NCBI RefSeq assembly: GCF_037126465.1 | Contig: NC_088203.1 | Span: 101,308,668 to 101,372,667 of the forward strand | Reading direction: 5' to 3' | DNA: 64,000 nt | Origin: Ornithodoros turicata | Taxonomy: Eukaryota > Arthropoda > Arachnida > Ixodida > Argasidae | Notes under the pieces: model-generated | The model's input: only the letters and a program-made list of their open reading frames with translations | What the model was told of the DNA's origin: nothing | Database searches by the model: none | Position numbers and translations under genes: made by a program | Shown: positions 20,842-31,829 of the stretch, in pieces | Layout of the letters: every line of letters starts with the position of its first letter | How positions within the stretch are numbered: the stretch's first letter is position 1

Positions 20842-22900
20842 CCACAGCTGATGACGTGTCTGAACAAGAGCGGGTCGCTTCACGTGGGATGTGGAATCGA
20901 AGAACGCGATTACTTGAAGCCATTTTAGAACTATAATGGCTTCAGGTAACCAGTTCAACTTTGAACGCTGTGTGGTCTGCCCACCTAGCACACGTGCGCG
21001 ATGTGGGAAAAGTTTCTTTCATTATAACAATGCGCGAGCGCTTGTCAAGCAGTGCCGTGCACAGAAATGTCAAGAAAAAGTGCATTATACTATTTCTCGA
21101 TTGGAGTTCTGATACGGGAAACCACGAACGAAACAGCACTTTTCTTCTTTTTTTTTTTTTTAAACCGCAGGCCACTGGAGTGCTCTTAAAGCAGCTTTCG
21201 CATTTCCTCCTCCCTCTTTTTCTCTTTCATGTATTTCATTATTTCTTCTAAACGGAAAATTTAATGGACATGAAATACGATCTCGAAATGACACCGCTGC
21301 AAGTGACAGGTGGTTCAATGAGGAGAAATGGCCTCTCCCCCTTCGTCATTTTGCTGCGCTGGGTGTGGGGGGAGTCACTCTATGGGGGGTATCTGTGGGG
21401 GGTCTAAGGGGGCCAGGTGCTGGCTGGGGCACGCCCGAGTGCCGCTCATACTGATGCAGTCCTATGACGTGATGGTGCCGTTCTGGTAGCTGGGCTTGCG
21501 TGTTGATATATGGTTTCCAGATTTCTGATGCCGTTTAGTTTCCTTAGGTGTGGCTTAGTGGGATGGTTCCTGTTCATGTTTCCCGCCATTTTGTTGAGGG
21601 TGGGGTGGGGTGGGGGTAATTTGTGCCGGGTTGTGAGAGGTGGGACGGAGAAGAGCAGATGTGTTTGATTGTGATTACCAGAAAGAACGTGGTCGCGGGA
21701 TATATATGGCGGTCTCCGTTATGTCTTCCTCAGTGGGGTGTGGGGGAGTTAGCGTTTTTTTAAAAGTTTCTGTTGTCTTCATTGTTGTGGCAGATGCTCT
21801 GTCTTTGTGCTGCGGGGACGTTTCGGCTGTGCCGGTTCCACCGCGCTCTTTCTGGGAACGGTATCTGGTTTGAGATCTCGCCGTTTTAGAGCGTTGATGC
21901 CAGCGAACTAGAGAACCTCTCCGGTCATGTCTTGTAGCGAATTTCATTGCCCGTTGTTTTGCAGAAACACTTACACTAGCTTTAGTGTGCGCAGCAGCAG
22001 CGTCAGCCGGGGTAAGCTATAACCGTAGTAGACGAAAAGAGCAGTTTCCCTCAAGTTCCCATGCCGCTTTGCGCAAGTTTCCCATGCATCTTTGTAAAAT
22101 CGTCTATTTTGCCCAAACATCCATTATTCCCGTTCGTCATTAATATACTCGAGGCGCGTGTCTCTCTTCATCCCTTTTTAGCCTGCTCTCCCTCGTTATA
22201 CTACCCTTGCAAAGTGCACAAACCTCTACCTGTAGTAGCAAAGCACACACACACACACACACACACAAAAAAAAAAACACGACGCATCTCTTAGCTTTCG
22301 ACCATATATATGCTTGCTCCGAGAGTGATCTCGCCACCGGCCTCCACTCCGACGTGCCGGCTATATCTATGCGGCTGTCGAACTTCTGTGCATCCAATCT
22401 ACGACTTCTCCAACCTATGAATATGCAGATTTCTTTCGGATTCTGCACTCCCGTGAATATCTCTCCTCTGGCGATACAAAGGCCGGCTTTCAGTCCCACA
22501 GCGCTGTCGGTTTGGAAAGCAGCCACGAGGAAAGGCCGGCAGAGAGGGAAAAGTGCATGCAGTTGTCGCCGTGGGAGCGCGCTGTTCCCGAAAGGCTCCC
22601 GAATTGCGTCTCACGTCTGCTGCTCCTCTCGTAGAAGCCATTGGACGAGGCGTGATTAGCATAATGCGAGACGGCTAACTAAGGTGCCGTTTGAAGTCGG
22701 GGCACGGTTTAAAAGCACGCTGGGCTCTGCATTTCCGATCATGAATCCATGTGTATTCCGTCTTTGCTTGCGGAGTATTCATATGCGGAAGTGCGCTGCT
22801 GGATGGAATGCACTGTAGTTACTGATTGAAGATCCCGAGTGGGTGCTGGATGGGAGGAGTTAGTCCTGGGTGATATTCAGGCGGACTACTCCAGCTCACA
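20842..22900. other. No supported gene
   Basis: The stretch includes an (AC)n tract at about 22243-22267 next to an A-tract, a GTGGGGTGGGG-rich patch near 21598-21620 and short overlapping frames. No splice-supported exons or bounded repeats were found. Confidence 0.4.
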
Positions 22901-22939
22901 AACATAAAATTAAGGCTACGGTTAGGATAAATAACGTAA

Positions 22940-23159
22940 TATAGGAATAAACGAAAAGGAGGAGGGGATATGTTTATTAAGAAAAAAAGAAAAGAAAGGA
23001 AAGGTTAGCCAGGCAAAGAGCCGGCTTGCTATTCCAAAAAAAAAAGAAAAAGGAAAGGGGAAAACGAGGGGGGATCTATTTATTTTATTTTTTATATATA
23101 TGTATATATTTATACACATATATATTTATTTTATAGGTTTGTAAGTCAAACGTCGCCAT
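22940..23159 (-). repeat. Penelope-like 3' tail with GGAATAGC-type repeat
   Basis: On the minus strand this continues from the hammerhead at 24715-24670 once the hAT element between them is removed: GGCATGGCGAC joins GTTTGACTTACAAACC, followed by an AT-rich tract, a pyrimidine tract, GGAATAGCAAGCCGGCTC, GCTAACCTTTCCTTTC and AATAAACATATCCCC. The GGAATAGC...CCTTTCC block recurs at 62490-62640 (minus) and 59430-59591 (plus). Confidence 0.6.
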
Positions 23160-24657
23160 CAGAGGTGGGCACCCTCGCGAGGGCTTGTGAGGGTGAGGGC
23201 TCCCTCACCCTCACCTCACCCTCACCTCACGGAATTTGAGGTGAGGTGAGGTGAGGAGCATCGTTTGGAGCAATGGTTGAGGTGAGGTGAGGTGAGGAAA
23301 AATCTTCCTAGAAGACGCTGAGGTGAGGTGAGGTGAGGGACATTTTCCTTGGGAAAGACTGAGGTGAGGTGAGGAAAATTTTCTGAAATAATTTTGAGGT
23401 GAGGTGAGGTGAGGGAAATTTTCTGAAAAACTTTTTGAGGTGAGGTGAGGTGAGGAAATTTTTTCTCCAGAAAGCCTGAGGTGAGGTGGGATGAGATACA
23501 TTTTCTGAAAAATTTTTGAGGTGAGGTGAGGTGAGGGAAATTTTGTTAAAATTTTCTGAGGTGAGGATTCCTTTTTCATGTGAGGTGAGGACTTTTTTTC
23601 GTGTGTCGAGAGAAGAAAAGGGAAAATTTGTCCGAAAATTTTTAGGTGATATGAGGCAAGTTGGCAAAAGGTAGTTGTTAGGGCTGTCTTCTTTACTTTA
23701 TTTGTTTTTTCAGTGACTGTTGTAAACCAAACGACTCGAGCCGTTGCACTTCACTATCAATAATCGCTGCTTATTGGCTGGTCCTGAGTCCTGACGATGG
23801 GTCTAGAGACTCTGGCTGCACATCTCACAAAAAGTAGGGGGCACGACATTGGGTGCGCTGATGACGTGACACTCATACGATTATGATTCACAAAGCTGCG
23901 CTTCGATTCGACCACCACTGTAGCGCTCAACCTATCGGATGCCATGCGAAGGCGGTGAACGAGACAATTAGCAATGCACCTGCCATCCCACTAGCTGATG
24001 GCGAGCGGCCATGATATAATGCGTAGGACATGATCTGTAAATAATTTTAGCTATCATCGCCATTCATCAGGTACTCACCGCAGTCGTGGCGCTTTCTGGC
24101 CTTTGTTGCGCTTGCGCCACAAACACGTACAGTCACAATCTACCGCTGAAGCAGAGAGTCGGGACCTGATGCTTTAGTCTCGATACTTGCTTTACGCTGC
24201 GTACTTTCGTCATTTAAAAAAGTGAGAAGCGTCGACCTTGAGCAGGGAGGGGCACCCTCCTAACTGCAAGTGAGGTGAGGGCGCCTTGAACCCCCTCACC
24301 TCACGGAATTTGAGGTGAGGTGAGGGAAAATTTTTTATGCAAGGCTGAGGTGAGGTGAGGTGAGGGAAATTCTCTGAAAAGGTTTTGAGGTGAGGTGAGG
24401 TGAGGAAAGATTGTTTCAGGAAAGGCTGAGGTGAGGTGAGGAAATTTTTCGGATAATGTTTTGAGGTGAGGTGAGGCGAGGAAAATTTTCTGAAAAATTA
24501 TTTGAGGTGAGGGCAGGCGAGGAAAAATCTCTGAATTTTTTTTTGAGGTGAGGTGAGGGAACTTCTCCGAAAAGTAGTTGAGGTGAGGTGAGGACAAAGC
24601 TCCGTCCAGGAAAATTGAGGTGAGGGCAAAGACCGTGAGGAGTTTTGCCCACCTCTG
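23160..24657. mobile_element. hAT-type element built from GAGGTGAGG ladders
   Basis: The terminal repeats CAGAGGTGGGC and GCCCACCTCTG are exact inverses, with a perfect 8-bp duplication GTCGCCAT on both sides (23152-23159, 24658-24665). Both ends carry arrays of 30-45-bp units combining TGAGGTGAGGTGAGG with AAATTTTCTGAAAA (about 23200-23650 and 24250-24640), all in one orientation. The roughly 600-bp core between them is unique and non-coding. Minus-strand frames rich in SPHLTS are translations of the ladder, not genes. Confidence 0.9.
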
Positions 24658-24669
24658 GTCGCCATGCCA

Positions 24670-24715
24670 GTACTGGACAGCTGTTTCGGCCTTGTTGGGC
24701 CATCGTCAGCAGTAC
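24670..24715 (-). ncRNA. Hammerhead ribozyme (type I), apparently intact
   Basis: Read on the minus strand, stem I is GTACTG (24715-24710) paired with CAGTAC (24675-24670). The core is CTGACGA (24709-24703), matching CUGANGA. Stem II is GGCC/GGCC around CAACAA (about 24701-24688). GAAA lies at 24687-24684. Stem III is a minimal C-AGCT-G (24683-24678), and UC at 24677-24676 is the expected cleavage site. Every invariant core base is present. Hammerheads of this minimal form are known in Penelope-like retroelements, where they occur in the terminal repeats. Activity has not been tested. Confidence 0.82.
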
Positions 24716-25400
24716 GCAGGCAGGCAACGTTTGAGCGGATGGCGTCAGAAGGTCACGTGGCACGTGATGCCTCCTGTCCCGAGATATATATATATATATA
24801 TACGTGGGGGGAGGGAAGGTAGGGAGATCCAGCGTGACGATCGCGAAAGTTCTTGCTGTTTCTAGCGTCAATCGATCCAAGCAGCATTCTTGAATAGTTT
24901 TGAAATTATGAGGTTTTCAAACTACTTCCAATCTCGTGACGCGCGCATCGGCGGCAGTAGTTTGTCCAGAACCGCAAACTCAGGGGTGTTGCAAAAAAAA
25001 AAAAAAAAAAATTGGGGTGCAGTTACATTGTAACAATAGTATTGGTGTTGCCAAACATTTGGGGAGGGGGGGGGGGTATGGATAAACCACTGATCGTCGG
25101 TCATGACAGCCTATATATACATAATCGCATTTTTAAAATTCAAATATTCTAGAGTTTCAACTCTAATCCTGCTGTGTGCACAGGTATGTGCGTGTTGGCG
25201 CAACCGGAATCAACGAGAGGGGCTGTTCTTACCCCCCCCCCTCCCCATCTTGGAGGTCTGGCTACGCCACTGCCAGGGAGCAAGCAATTTTGAGAGAGGG
25301 AGAGAGAGAGGAGGTGAGAGTCCAGCTGACTATGAGACCCGGAGAGTGCGGTTCGTGAAGGGTTTCCGCATGCCACGAAACACCTGTCGTCAAGATGCTG
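24716..25400. other. Upstream flank of the hammerhead; microsatellites
   Basis: A (TA)n tract (about 24785-24802), an A-tract (24993-25010) and a G-tract (about 25061-25077) are present. The minus strand just upstream of the hammerhead (to about 24900) is probably part of the same Penelope-like end. Around 25270-25400, words such as AAGCAATTTTGAGAGAG and GAGACCCGGAGAGTGCGG match the 3' part of the 53306 repeat. Confidence 0.4.
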
Positions 25401-25403
25401 CAT

Positions 25404-25985
25404 TGATTCATTAGATGCGACTCGATGTGGCTTTAACAGCTCAGTGGCGTTACCGAAGTTGACTCTCCAAGATGCTGTCACTGCGGCGCCCTTGAAGATC
25501 TAGAGCACATTCTTCTCCACACTGTAAACTGGAAAACACCCTTATGGGTGTAAATGGCTTGTCCTATAACTGACACCTCTTTTTACACCGTACATGGTCT
25601 GGAACACCCTTTTTAGAGGGTGTATTCCGTGTAAATCACCCCTGGAAAGGGCGCTTTTCTTTGAAAATGCCCTCTTTTGCACCCTTTAAACACCCTTTTA
25701 GGAGGGTGTAAGATCGTTAAACACCCTCCTAAAAAGGTGTATAAAGGGTGCAAAAGACGGCATTTTCAAGGAAAAGCACCCTTTCAAAGGGCGTTTTACA
25801 CGGGATACACCCTCTAAAAAGGGTGTTCCAGACCATACGGTGTAAAAAGAGGAGTCAATTATAGGACACGCGATTTACACCCATAAGGGTGTTTTTCAGT
25901 TTACAGTGCATTGCCCACACTACCACGCCCCAGTGTCTGACAGTCACCACCACCTTGAGGATGCTGTATGCACTCGAGGACGTCT
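25404..25985 (+). pseudogene. LINE 3' coding remnant (Cys-His motif), split by a MITE
   Basis: Before the MITE the frame reads SPRCCHCGALEDLEHILL (about 25460-25516), and it resumes at 25909 with HCPHYHAPVS. This CxxC...H...C pattern with EHILLHCP is characteristic of the C-terminal zinc-finger tail of non-LTR retrotransposon polyproteins. An upstream in-frame stop (about 25436) shows decay. The element cannot be placed in a clade from this piece. Confidence 0.65.
25520..25908. mobile_element. CACTG-ended foldback MITE (CMC-like)
   Basis: The 389-bp element starts CACTGTAAACTGGAAAACAC and ends with the complementary CAGTTTACAGTG. The two halves pair almost fully, through blocks such as ACACCCTTATGGGTGTAAAT, GGAAAGGGCGCTTTTC and CACCCTCCTAAAAAGGTGT. 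It is flanked by CA (25518-25519, 25909-25910). Removing it and one CA restores the codon CAT in the interrupted LINE motif, which fixes the boundaries. CACTG ends with a 2-bp duplication suggest the CACTA/Mirage/Chapaev group. Confidence 0.85.
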
Positions 25986-26950
25986 ACTGGTCACGTGACT
26001 GCTTCTCCGTTAACTATTCGTGCTCCTTCGTCGCAGGCAAAATATCCGCCGTGTGATTATACACCGTCGATAAAGAGGAGTCGCAATCGCCCCCGTAAAG
26101 CACCGGACATTCCACCCTCCTCCCATCATCCTTTCATTCCGGAACGCACACCAACTTTATACGCATCCGACCGAGTTGTGCTCTTCGCATGGAGAAACTT
26201 TCTACTCCACCCAACTCTCCACGAAGGATATTCCATATATAAGCTCGGTCCGGGGTCATGTACCCACAGCACAATTAGCGAGGCTCCCCGTGTCGTCGAG
26301 CAGCTCCGCTTTTTTCTCTCGTCCCTGTTAGCTCCGCTGTAGAGATCCTCGCGTTGCCAAGCGACTGGAAAACCGCTCTTCCGCTATGCAGCAATGCCCG
26401 GAATTTCTTCCTGGAGATAGCGAACATCGCGGAATCTCTATGTAGCTCCGAAAACACGCATTCGCTATGTGCGCTCCGAAATAGCCACTATACGCTACGC
26501 TAAGCTGCGCAGCCCTCGCTGTCTTTTTCATCTTCTTCCTTGGGAGGGACGGGCAGCAGGTCAGATGTTATGCAGTGTCTGCGGCGTTAGTGGACAGTGT
26601 TGGTTTGACCTGCAGGGATGACGCTTGTGTGTTCGCAAGTCTTTATAAAATGGAAAGAGTATTCTTGGTGCTGGACAGTGCTTTAAAGTGTGACCAGCGA
26701 GGGTTCGAATCCTACCACCGGCTGTGCTTGTCTGAGGTTTAATTTAGCGGAAGCGTGATGGTCATTTCCCGTCGATCAGCTGACTAAATTAAAAATTACC
26801 GGACGTTTTGGATGACAGACTCGCCGTTTCCAATGCGGTTGCCGTGCCGTGAAATCCGGAAGGAAAACAACTCCACGACTTCCGTGACGTCGTCGCTGAA
26901 TGGCCTCCTCATTGGCAAACACGAATGTAGCTCTAATATATATTAGCACA
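25986..26950. other. Mostly unannotated; SINE fragment near 26690-26740
   Basis: GGGTTCGAATCCTACCACCG (about 26700) is a SINE B-box region cut off on both sides. A CCATATATAAGCTCGG word near 26232 resembles the TATA-containing words at 31870 and 33044. No exon was recognised. Confidence 0.4.
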
Positions 26951-26951
26951 T

Positions 26952-27162
26952 AGCTCGCGTGGCTCAGTGGTTAGCGTGATGGACGGCCATGTCACGCTGA
27001 TACCGGGAGGTACCCCGATTTTGAATCCCGGTGCCGGTTGTGTTATCGGGGGCTTTTCCTGGGTTTTCCTCGGTTTTCCTCAGACGCTTTCGGACGTATG
27101 TCGGCACAGTTCCCTTAGAAGTCGTCCCAGGTCCTACATTCCCCCAGCCCTCTCGCCAGCAT
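26952..27162 (+). mobile_element. tRNA-derived SINE, Ruka-like subfamily 1
   Basis: The head carries A box GTGGCTCAGTGGTTAGCGTG and a degenerate B box (TTTTGAATCCCGG, about 27021). The body contains CCTCAGACGCTTTCGGACGT, ATGTCGGCACAGTTCCCTTA and GTCCCAGGTCCTACATTCCC. It is truncated before the end seen in the copies at 29739 and 39835. Confidence 0.8.
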
Positions 27163-29725
27163 CCACCAGCGCTGAAAGAGTTGACACGAGCTCAGCCCTA
27201 GTAAACGCAAATTTTTAGCGGTTTGGAGCACTGCGAGGAGGAAAATATTGCGCTGTTTTCTAGCGCTGTAATAGCAAATCGCTATATGTCGCAACAGGCC
27301 TTCACAACATGTATTTTCTATGCCACTGCTAGCAACAACAACGTACGGCAATGAAGCTTAGTTCATCAAAATGTTCAACGAACACCTTAGGTATGACACA
27401 CACCGGGACGTTCCTAGTCGCCTGCAGACGGGGCGCCATTCTATCAAACGTCACGTGACAACCAGTTCGCCGTGGAAATATTATTACATAACATACGTCG
27501 CTTCATTACTACGATCACTTCCACTCCCCTTTCTTGAGTTCTCTTTCGATTATCTTTCAGTCGCCTCCAGAGTATCGCTCCAGCCACCCTCACCGATCAA
27601 AAATATATCTCTATGCAGTTTGACGCATTGTTAATGCACACACATTCGTCTTCGCTGGAACCGGTTCGACGGCGAGGGAGAAGAGTCTCCAAATTGCTCG
27701 CAATACGGCCACCATTGATCCGGTAAAAGGGTAAAGCCTTACTTCGACTGGAGCCTCGCAATACGCTCTTCGATTGAGCTATACAGTTTCTGAAAAGAAA
27801 ATATAAGAAAGACGCTGCTGGAAACGATAAGAAAGAAGTAAAAATAAAAGTAATAGATTCGCCCTAGAGTAATTTTATTTTTCGCGACGCGCCTTCGCAG
27901 CAAATTCAATTTGCTCATAGCCGGCGACGTCTCGTCGCCTGGAGAAGCAACTGCACGTTATTTGCCCTGCTCCTTTTTATATATATGTTTTTTGTCACTA
28001 CGATTTAACGTTTCATACGATTGTGAGCGGTTCCGTTGCGTCGCTGAAGGAAGGCGTATGAGATCGAGGTTATCTGCTATAGCCGCGCATTGGATGGGGG
28101 GGGGGGGGGGGATGTGATGTATTTATGAGATGTGTTGCGGCGATGTTGGTGAAGAATGTGATTTACGACAGGGAAAGATAGTGAGGTCAGATGTTACCCC
28201 ATTTGAGTTGCCAACAAGCTCACAGTGAATAGCAGCAAAAGAAGGTTGGGGTTGGGAGCCCGAACGGTTGAGAGTTGTGGCGTTGGAGTGCGGTGACGTG
28301 CTGGGCCATGGGCTGATAGGTTTAGCTAGAAATGTAAAGACGTGGAAAGAAGACGTAATAAAAAGGAAATAAAAGTCGCTACCTGCCTACAGAAAAAAAA
28401 AAGTATCTCAAGTGGAGCCACATGGCTAGTTGTACGTTATTTATACTACGGTGAGGTGAGGTGTAGAATACGGTCTTCCTTCAAAATTTCTTCACAAAAA
28501 TGTTTCCGGTGTCCAGGACTCTCATATGTTCGCCTTTTTTTTCGTCTAAACCGCCTTGCTCGCAACATGCTATGGACAGAATGAGAGTGATAGAGTGATG
28601 AGGTAGATGAGTGCTCTACAAGCATGTAGTCATTTTCGCGGAGAACCAGCTTGTTACACTTGGAAGGAGAGAGTTCCTCTGAAGGTGGTCGACGCGGCAC
28701 ATTAGTGTGTGTCTCCTTGCATTGCCACTAGCTCCGCTGAGTGGCGTTCTCTTGTGAGTTTCTTTGCGAATATTACGCGCGTTTTAGCTTGTCTGAAGCT
28801 TGTTTGGATAGTATAGTGTGACTTGTGTAGTGTAAGCATTTTGTGTATTCAATTTGTGCTATATTATACATTGAAATTGTATCAAACTTGTACTCCGCAA
28901 CTTTACTTGGTCATATTAAATATCCTGAAAATGAAGAAGGGAGGACTGGCGAAGGAGTCGCTTCAAATGCCCCAATAAACGTTCTGTTTAAAAAAACGAA
29001 ATAGCAACGATTCGTAGAGCGAGCAGTTTCGAAATTTAGAAGTGCTAATACCTTCCTGCGCCGTTAGGTTAGCCGTTACACCACTCCTTATACGTTTGTC
29101 CTTTTGAGCTGACTCTTGACTTCATATATCTTACACATTTATCTACTATCCATTTCTATATCTATTTCTTGACGAGCACGACGATAACGAATTTTAACGA
29201 ACTTGAAGCTCCACGTTAAAAGCAATAGGAGCAGTCCGTTCCTTTGAGAGACATCCTGGCGATTGTGTGGGGGCAAGAATTAATAGAAAGACCAGCTTTA
29301 TAATTAGTGCGTAAGAAACGTATACCGCCGCGGTCGTCCTGAAAATTAATTACGAACTTCATCGTCGCTTGTAAAGCGAAGTACTCGTGTAACGAACCAA
29401 AGCGTACCCAAAGGAAAAACACGGCACGGTTTTGTCGTCATTGTGGTGACCTCCTTTTCTTTGAGACAAAATTGAAATTGAAGTGTAAGTCTTTGTGTCA
29501 GTTCTCGCGGTTCCGAGTTCTCAGTTATAATGAGCGATCTGTTACCGCGCATGAACTATTTTCCTTTGTTTCAGGGTGGAATTGAGTTCTTATTTTGCGT
29601 CGTCTTAATTACATAATACTTGCTGGCACGGTGCGAGTCCCTCGTAGAAGAACCCAACCGTCGCACGTGCTAGAAGAGCGTGAAATGTCGGGATTGCGCA
29701 GGAGAACCGCAACAAAAGCTGTTTT
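27163..29725. other. No supported gene
   Basis: A long G-tract lies at about 28096-28111. Short frames only, none with family signatures. Nothing else was found. Confidence 0.4.
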
Positions 29726-29738
29726 TGCTCCTATATTG

Positions 29739-29995
29739 ACCAGCTCCCGTGGCTCAGTGGTTAGCGTGCTGGCCATGTCACGTCGAGACTGGGAGGTACC
29801 CGGGTTCGAATCCCGTTGCCGGCTGTGCTGTCTGGGGTTTTTCCTGGGTTTTCCTCAGACGCTTTCAGACATATGTCGGCACAGTTCCCTTAGAAATCGG
29901 CCCAGGACGCACATTCCCCCAGGGCGTCAGTCGTGACGTTGCCCACATACGTGAGGCCGACAACGGCAAGCCCTATCGCCATCACCACCACCACC
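29739..29995 (+). mobile_element. tRNA-derived SINE, subfamily 1, full length with 13-bp duplication
   Basis: A perfect 13-bp target duplication TGCTCCTATATTG lies on both sides (29726-29738, 29996-30008), so the 257-bp unit between them is one complete insertion. A box GTGGCTCAGTGGTTAG and B box GGTTCGAATCCC are intact. The body ends CGTGAGGCCGACAACGGC and a CCATCACCACCACC tail. This is the reference copy for the other subfamily-1 SINEs here. Confidence 0.93.
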
Positions 29996-30098
29996 TGCTC
30001 CTATATTGGATTCTGGGATGCCAGCAGAAGGTACAACTGAAACTATCGGCAGTTAATTTGAAGACGTTCTCAGCTAAGGAGATATATATTTCCTTATA

Positions 30099-30891
30099 CA
30101 GGGTGTTTTACGAAAAATGAGCGTAAAAAAAAGTTTTATCGCACCCTAAAATGACGGACTGCATAGTATTACCAGTGGATACTTATTACCAGTGGATTAC
30201 CAGTGTGAGGATACTTTTTGTAATTGTACTTTTTGTAATTAATTAATTAATCAATTAAATAATTAGTTAATTAAGTGAAAATAATTAGTGAGTTTTTTAA
30301 ATTATAAAGCGTAGAGCCAAAATGTGAATCAAAAAGTTGTAGCCTGCGATACAACGACACGAATCCCGTTGATCGCAACTTTGTATCCCTAACGGATTGC
30401 AAAAAACCGACACGGGACCTGTCGCGGACGCGTGAGGAGTCAATGTCAAGCCAAAATGTCAATGAGAACTACTGACTAGCTTTCGTTCGAAAACAGGACG
30501 CTCGAGAGCGCTGTGACCCCGCGGTCCTCGCGCGTCCGCGACAGGTCCCGCGTCAGCTTTTAGCAAAACCCGAAACGTAGTAGTCCTTGGAGCCGAAAAA
30601 AAAATATAAGAAGAAGAAATAGAAAAAGAATCCGTTAAAGGTACAAAGTTGCAATCAACGGGCTCCGTGTCGTTGTATATGGCCCGCTACAAGTTTGTCA
30701 TTGACATTTTGCCTATATAATTCCTATAATAATAGTTAAGAAAAAGTGACCAATTAATTTCACTAATCAATTAATCAATTGCGAAACAAAAATAATTTGA
30801 GTATCCTCGCACCACTGGTAACACTATGCAGTTCGTCTTTTTGGTGCGCTCTTTATATAAACTTTCTTCTCATTTTTCGTGAAGCACCCTG
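30099..30891. mobile_element. Long foldback element with CAGGGTG ends and TA duplication
   Basis: The ends are CAGGGTGTTTTACGAAAAAT and its imperfect complement ATTTTTCGTGAAGCACCCTG, flanked by TA. The arms are more than 300 bp and include a match of GACACGAATCCCGTTGATCG, CAACTTTGTA with CAAAGTTGCAATCAACGGGC, and GGACCTGTCGCGGACGCG with CGCGTCCGCGACAGGTCC. The element is 793 bp. Similar CAGGG(T/TG) starts occur at about 35789 and 56994. Tc1/mariner-type mobilisation is inferred. Confidence 0.82.
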
Positions 30892-30893
30892 TA

Positions 30894-31319
30894 TGTGTGT
30901 ACAGATGAGGGCTGATTGCGCCGTTGGAACTGTCTGCTATAGGGCCATCCGAGGGCTGTGTACACGTAGTACACGCTCAACGCACGATCCCCCCTGCCAT
31001 AGTCGTGACGTCACCACCACCGCCACCATCACCGCCGCCGCCACACTCAGACGCTGTGAACCGCACGTTTATCTATTTATCTATTCTAGTCATTCTCTCG
31101 TGCTCATAACAAATTCTCTCCCGGGCCCAGTGTCACAAGCCACCTTGGCTTAGGCGGGTCTGTTATGTTTTGAGCGTTGATAGTTGCTGTTGTTGTTGTT
31201 GTTCTTCTTCTTCTTATTATTATTATTATTCAGACATTTGCGCCCTATTGGAATATGCGCGAAATTCTCACTATTACACTTCATTCTAACCCCATAGCTG
31301 AAAAAAAAAAAAGAGAAAA
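30894..31319. other. Unannotated; trinucleotide tracts
   Basis: CACCACCGCCACC near 31014-31042 and (TTG)n/(TTC)n/(ATT)n tracts near 31188-31230 are present. No gene was found. Confidence 0.4.
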
Positions 31320-31520
31320 AAGGAACGGTTAAGATTGTGTAACGCGAATTTAAGCGGTAGCTGTTGTGTGTGGATGTTGGCACTTTTATTGCTGATATAT
31401 GTATGCACAACTACTTGAGAGCGACGAGTGCTGCCTTGTGATCTGTGAAGTGAGTGGTGATGTGTATAGAGCTAGGATTACAGGGAACGCTGAAAAATCG
31501 GGACACCTTGCGGGACCTTT
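31320..31520 (-). repeat. Dispersed repeat, inverted copy of 17690-17930
   Basis: The minus strand shares the words listed for 17690-17930, including AGCAATAAAAGTG and GAACGCTGAAAAATCGGGAC. The family is unidentified. Confidence 0.6.
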
Positions 31521-31829
31521 TATTAGCTTTAGATTATTTTACCTCGGTTTGCATCACCGACACCAAAACCGAGGTGATTTGGTATATGGATCGGTGATTT
31601 GACATATTTGGTAAAAAGTAAAAACGAAGAGAGAGAGAGAGAATAATATTTGCGTTTTCAAACGTAACGCGTTTGATCACTCGATACCGCACGAATGCTT
31701 CGAATGGCGAATCCCTTTGAAGTGTCTCTCGTGCGTTTTTCAGTAGTGGCGTTACGTTTACATTTACGTCATAGGAAGTCCGCGTTAAAATTTGTCCACG
31801 CGTATTTAGGAGAAGCGAAAGTTATGTCC

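Noticed and set aside
23211..24597. SPHLTS-rich frames resembling a repeat protein
   Set aside because: They are translations of the GAGGTGAGG ladder inside a hAT-type element.
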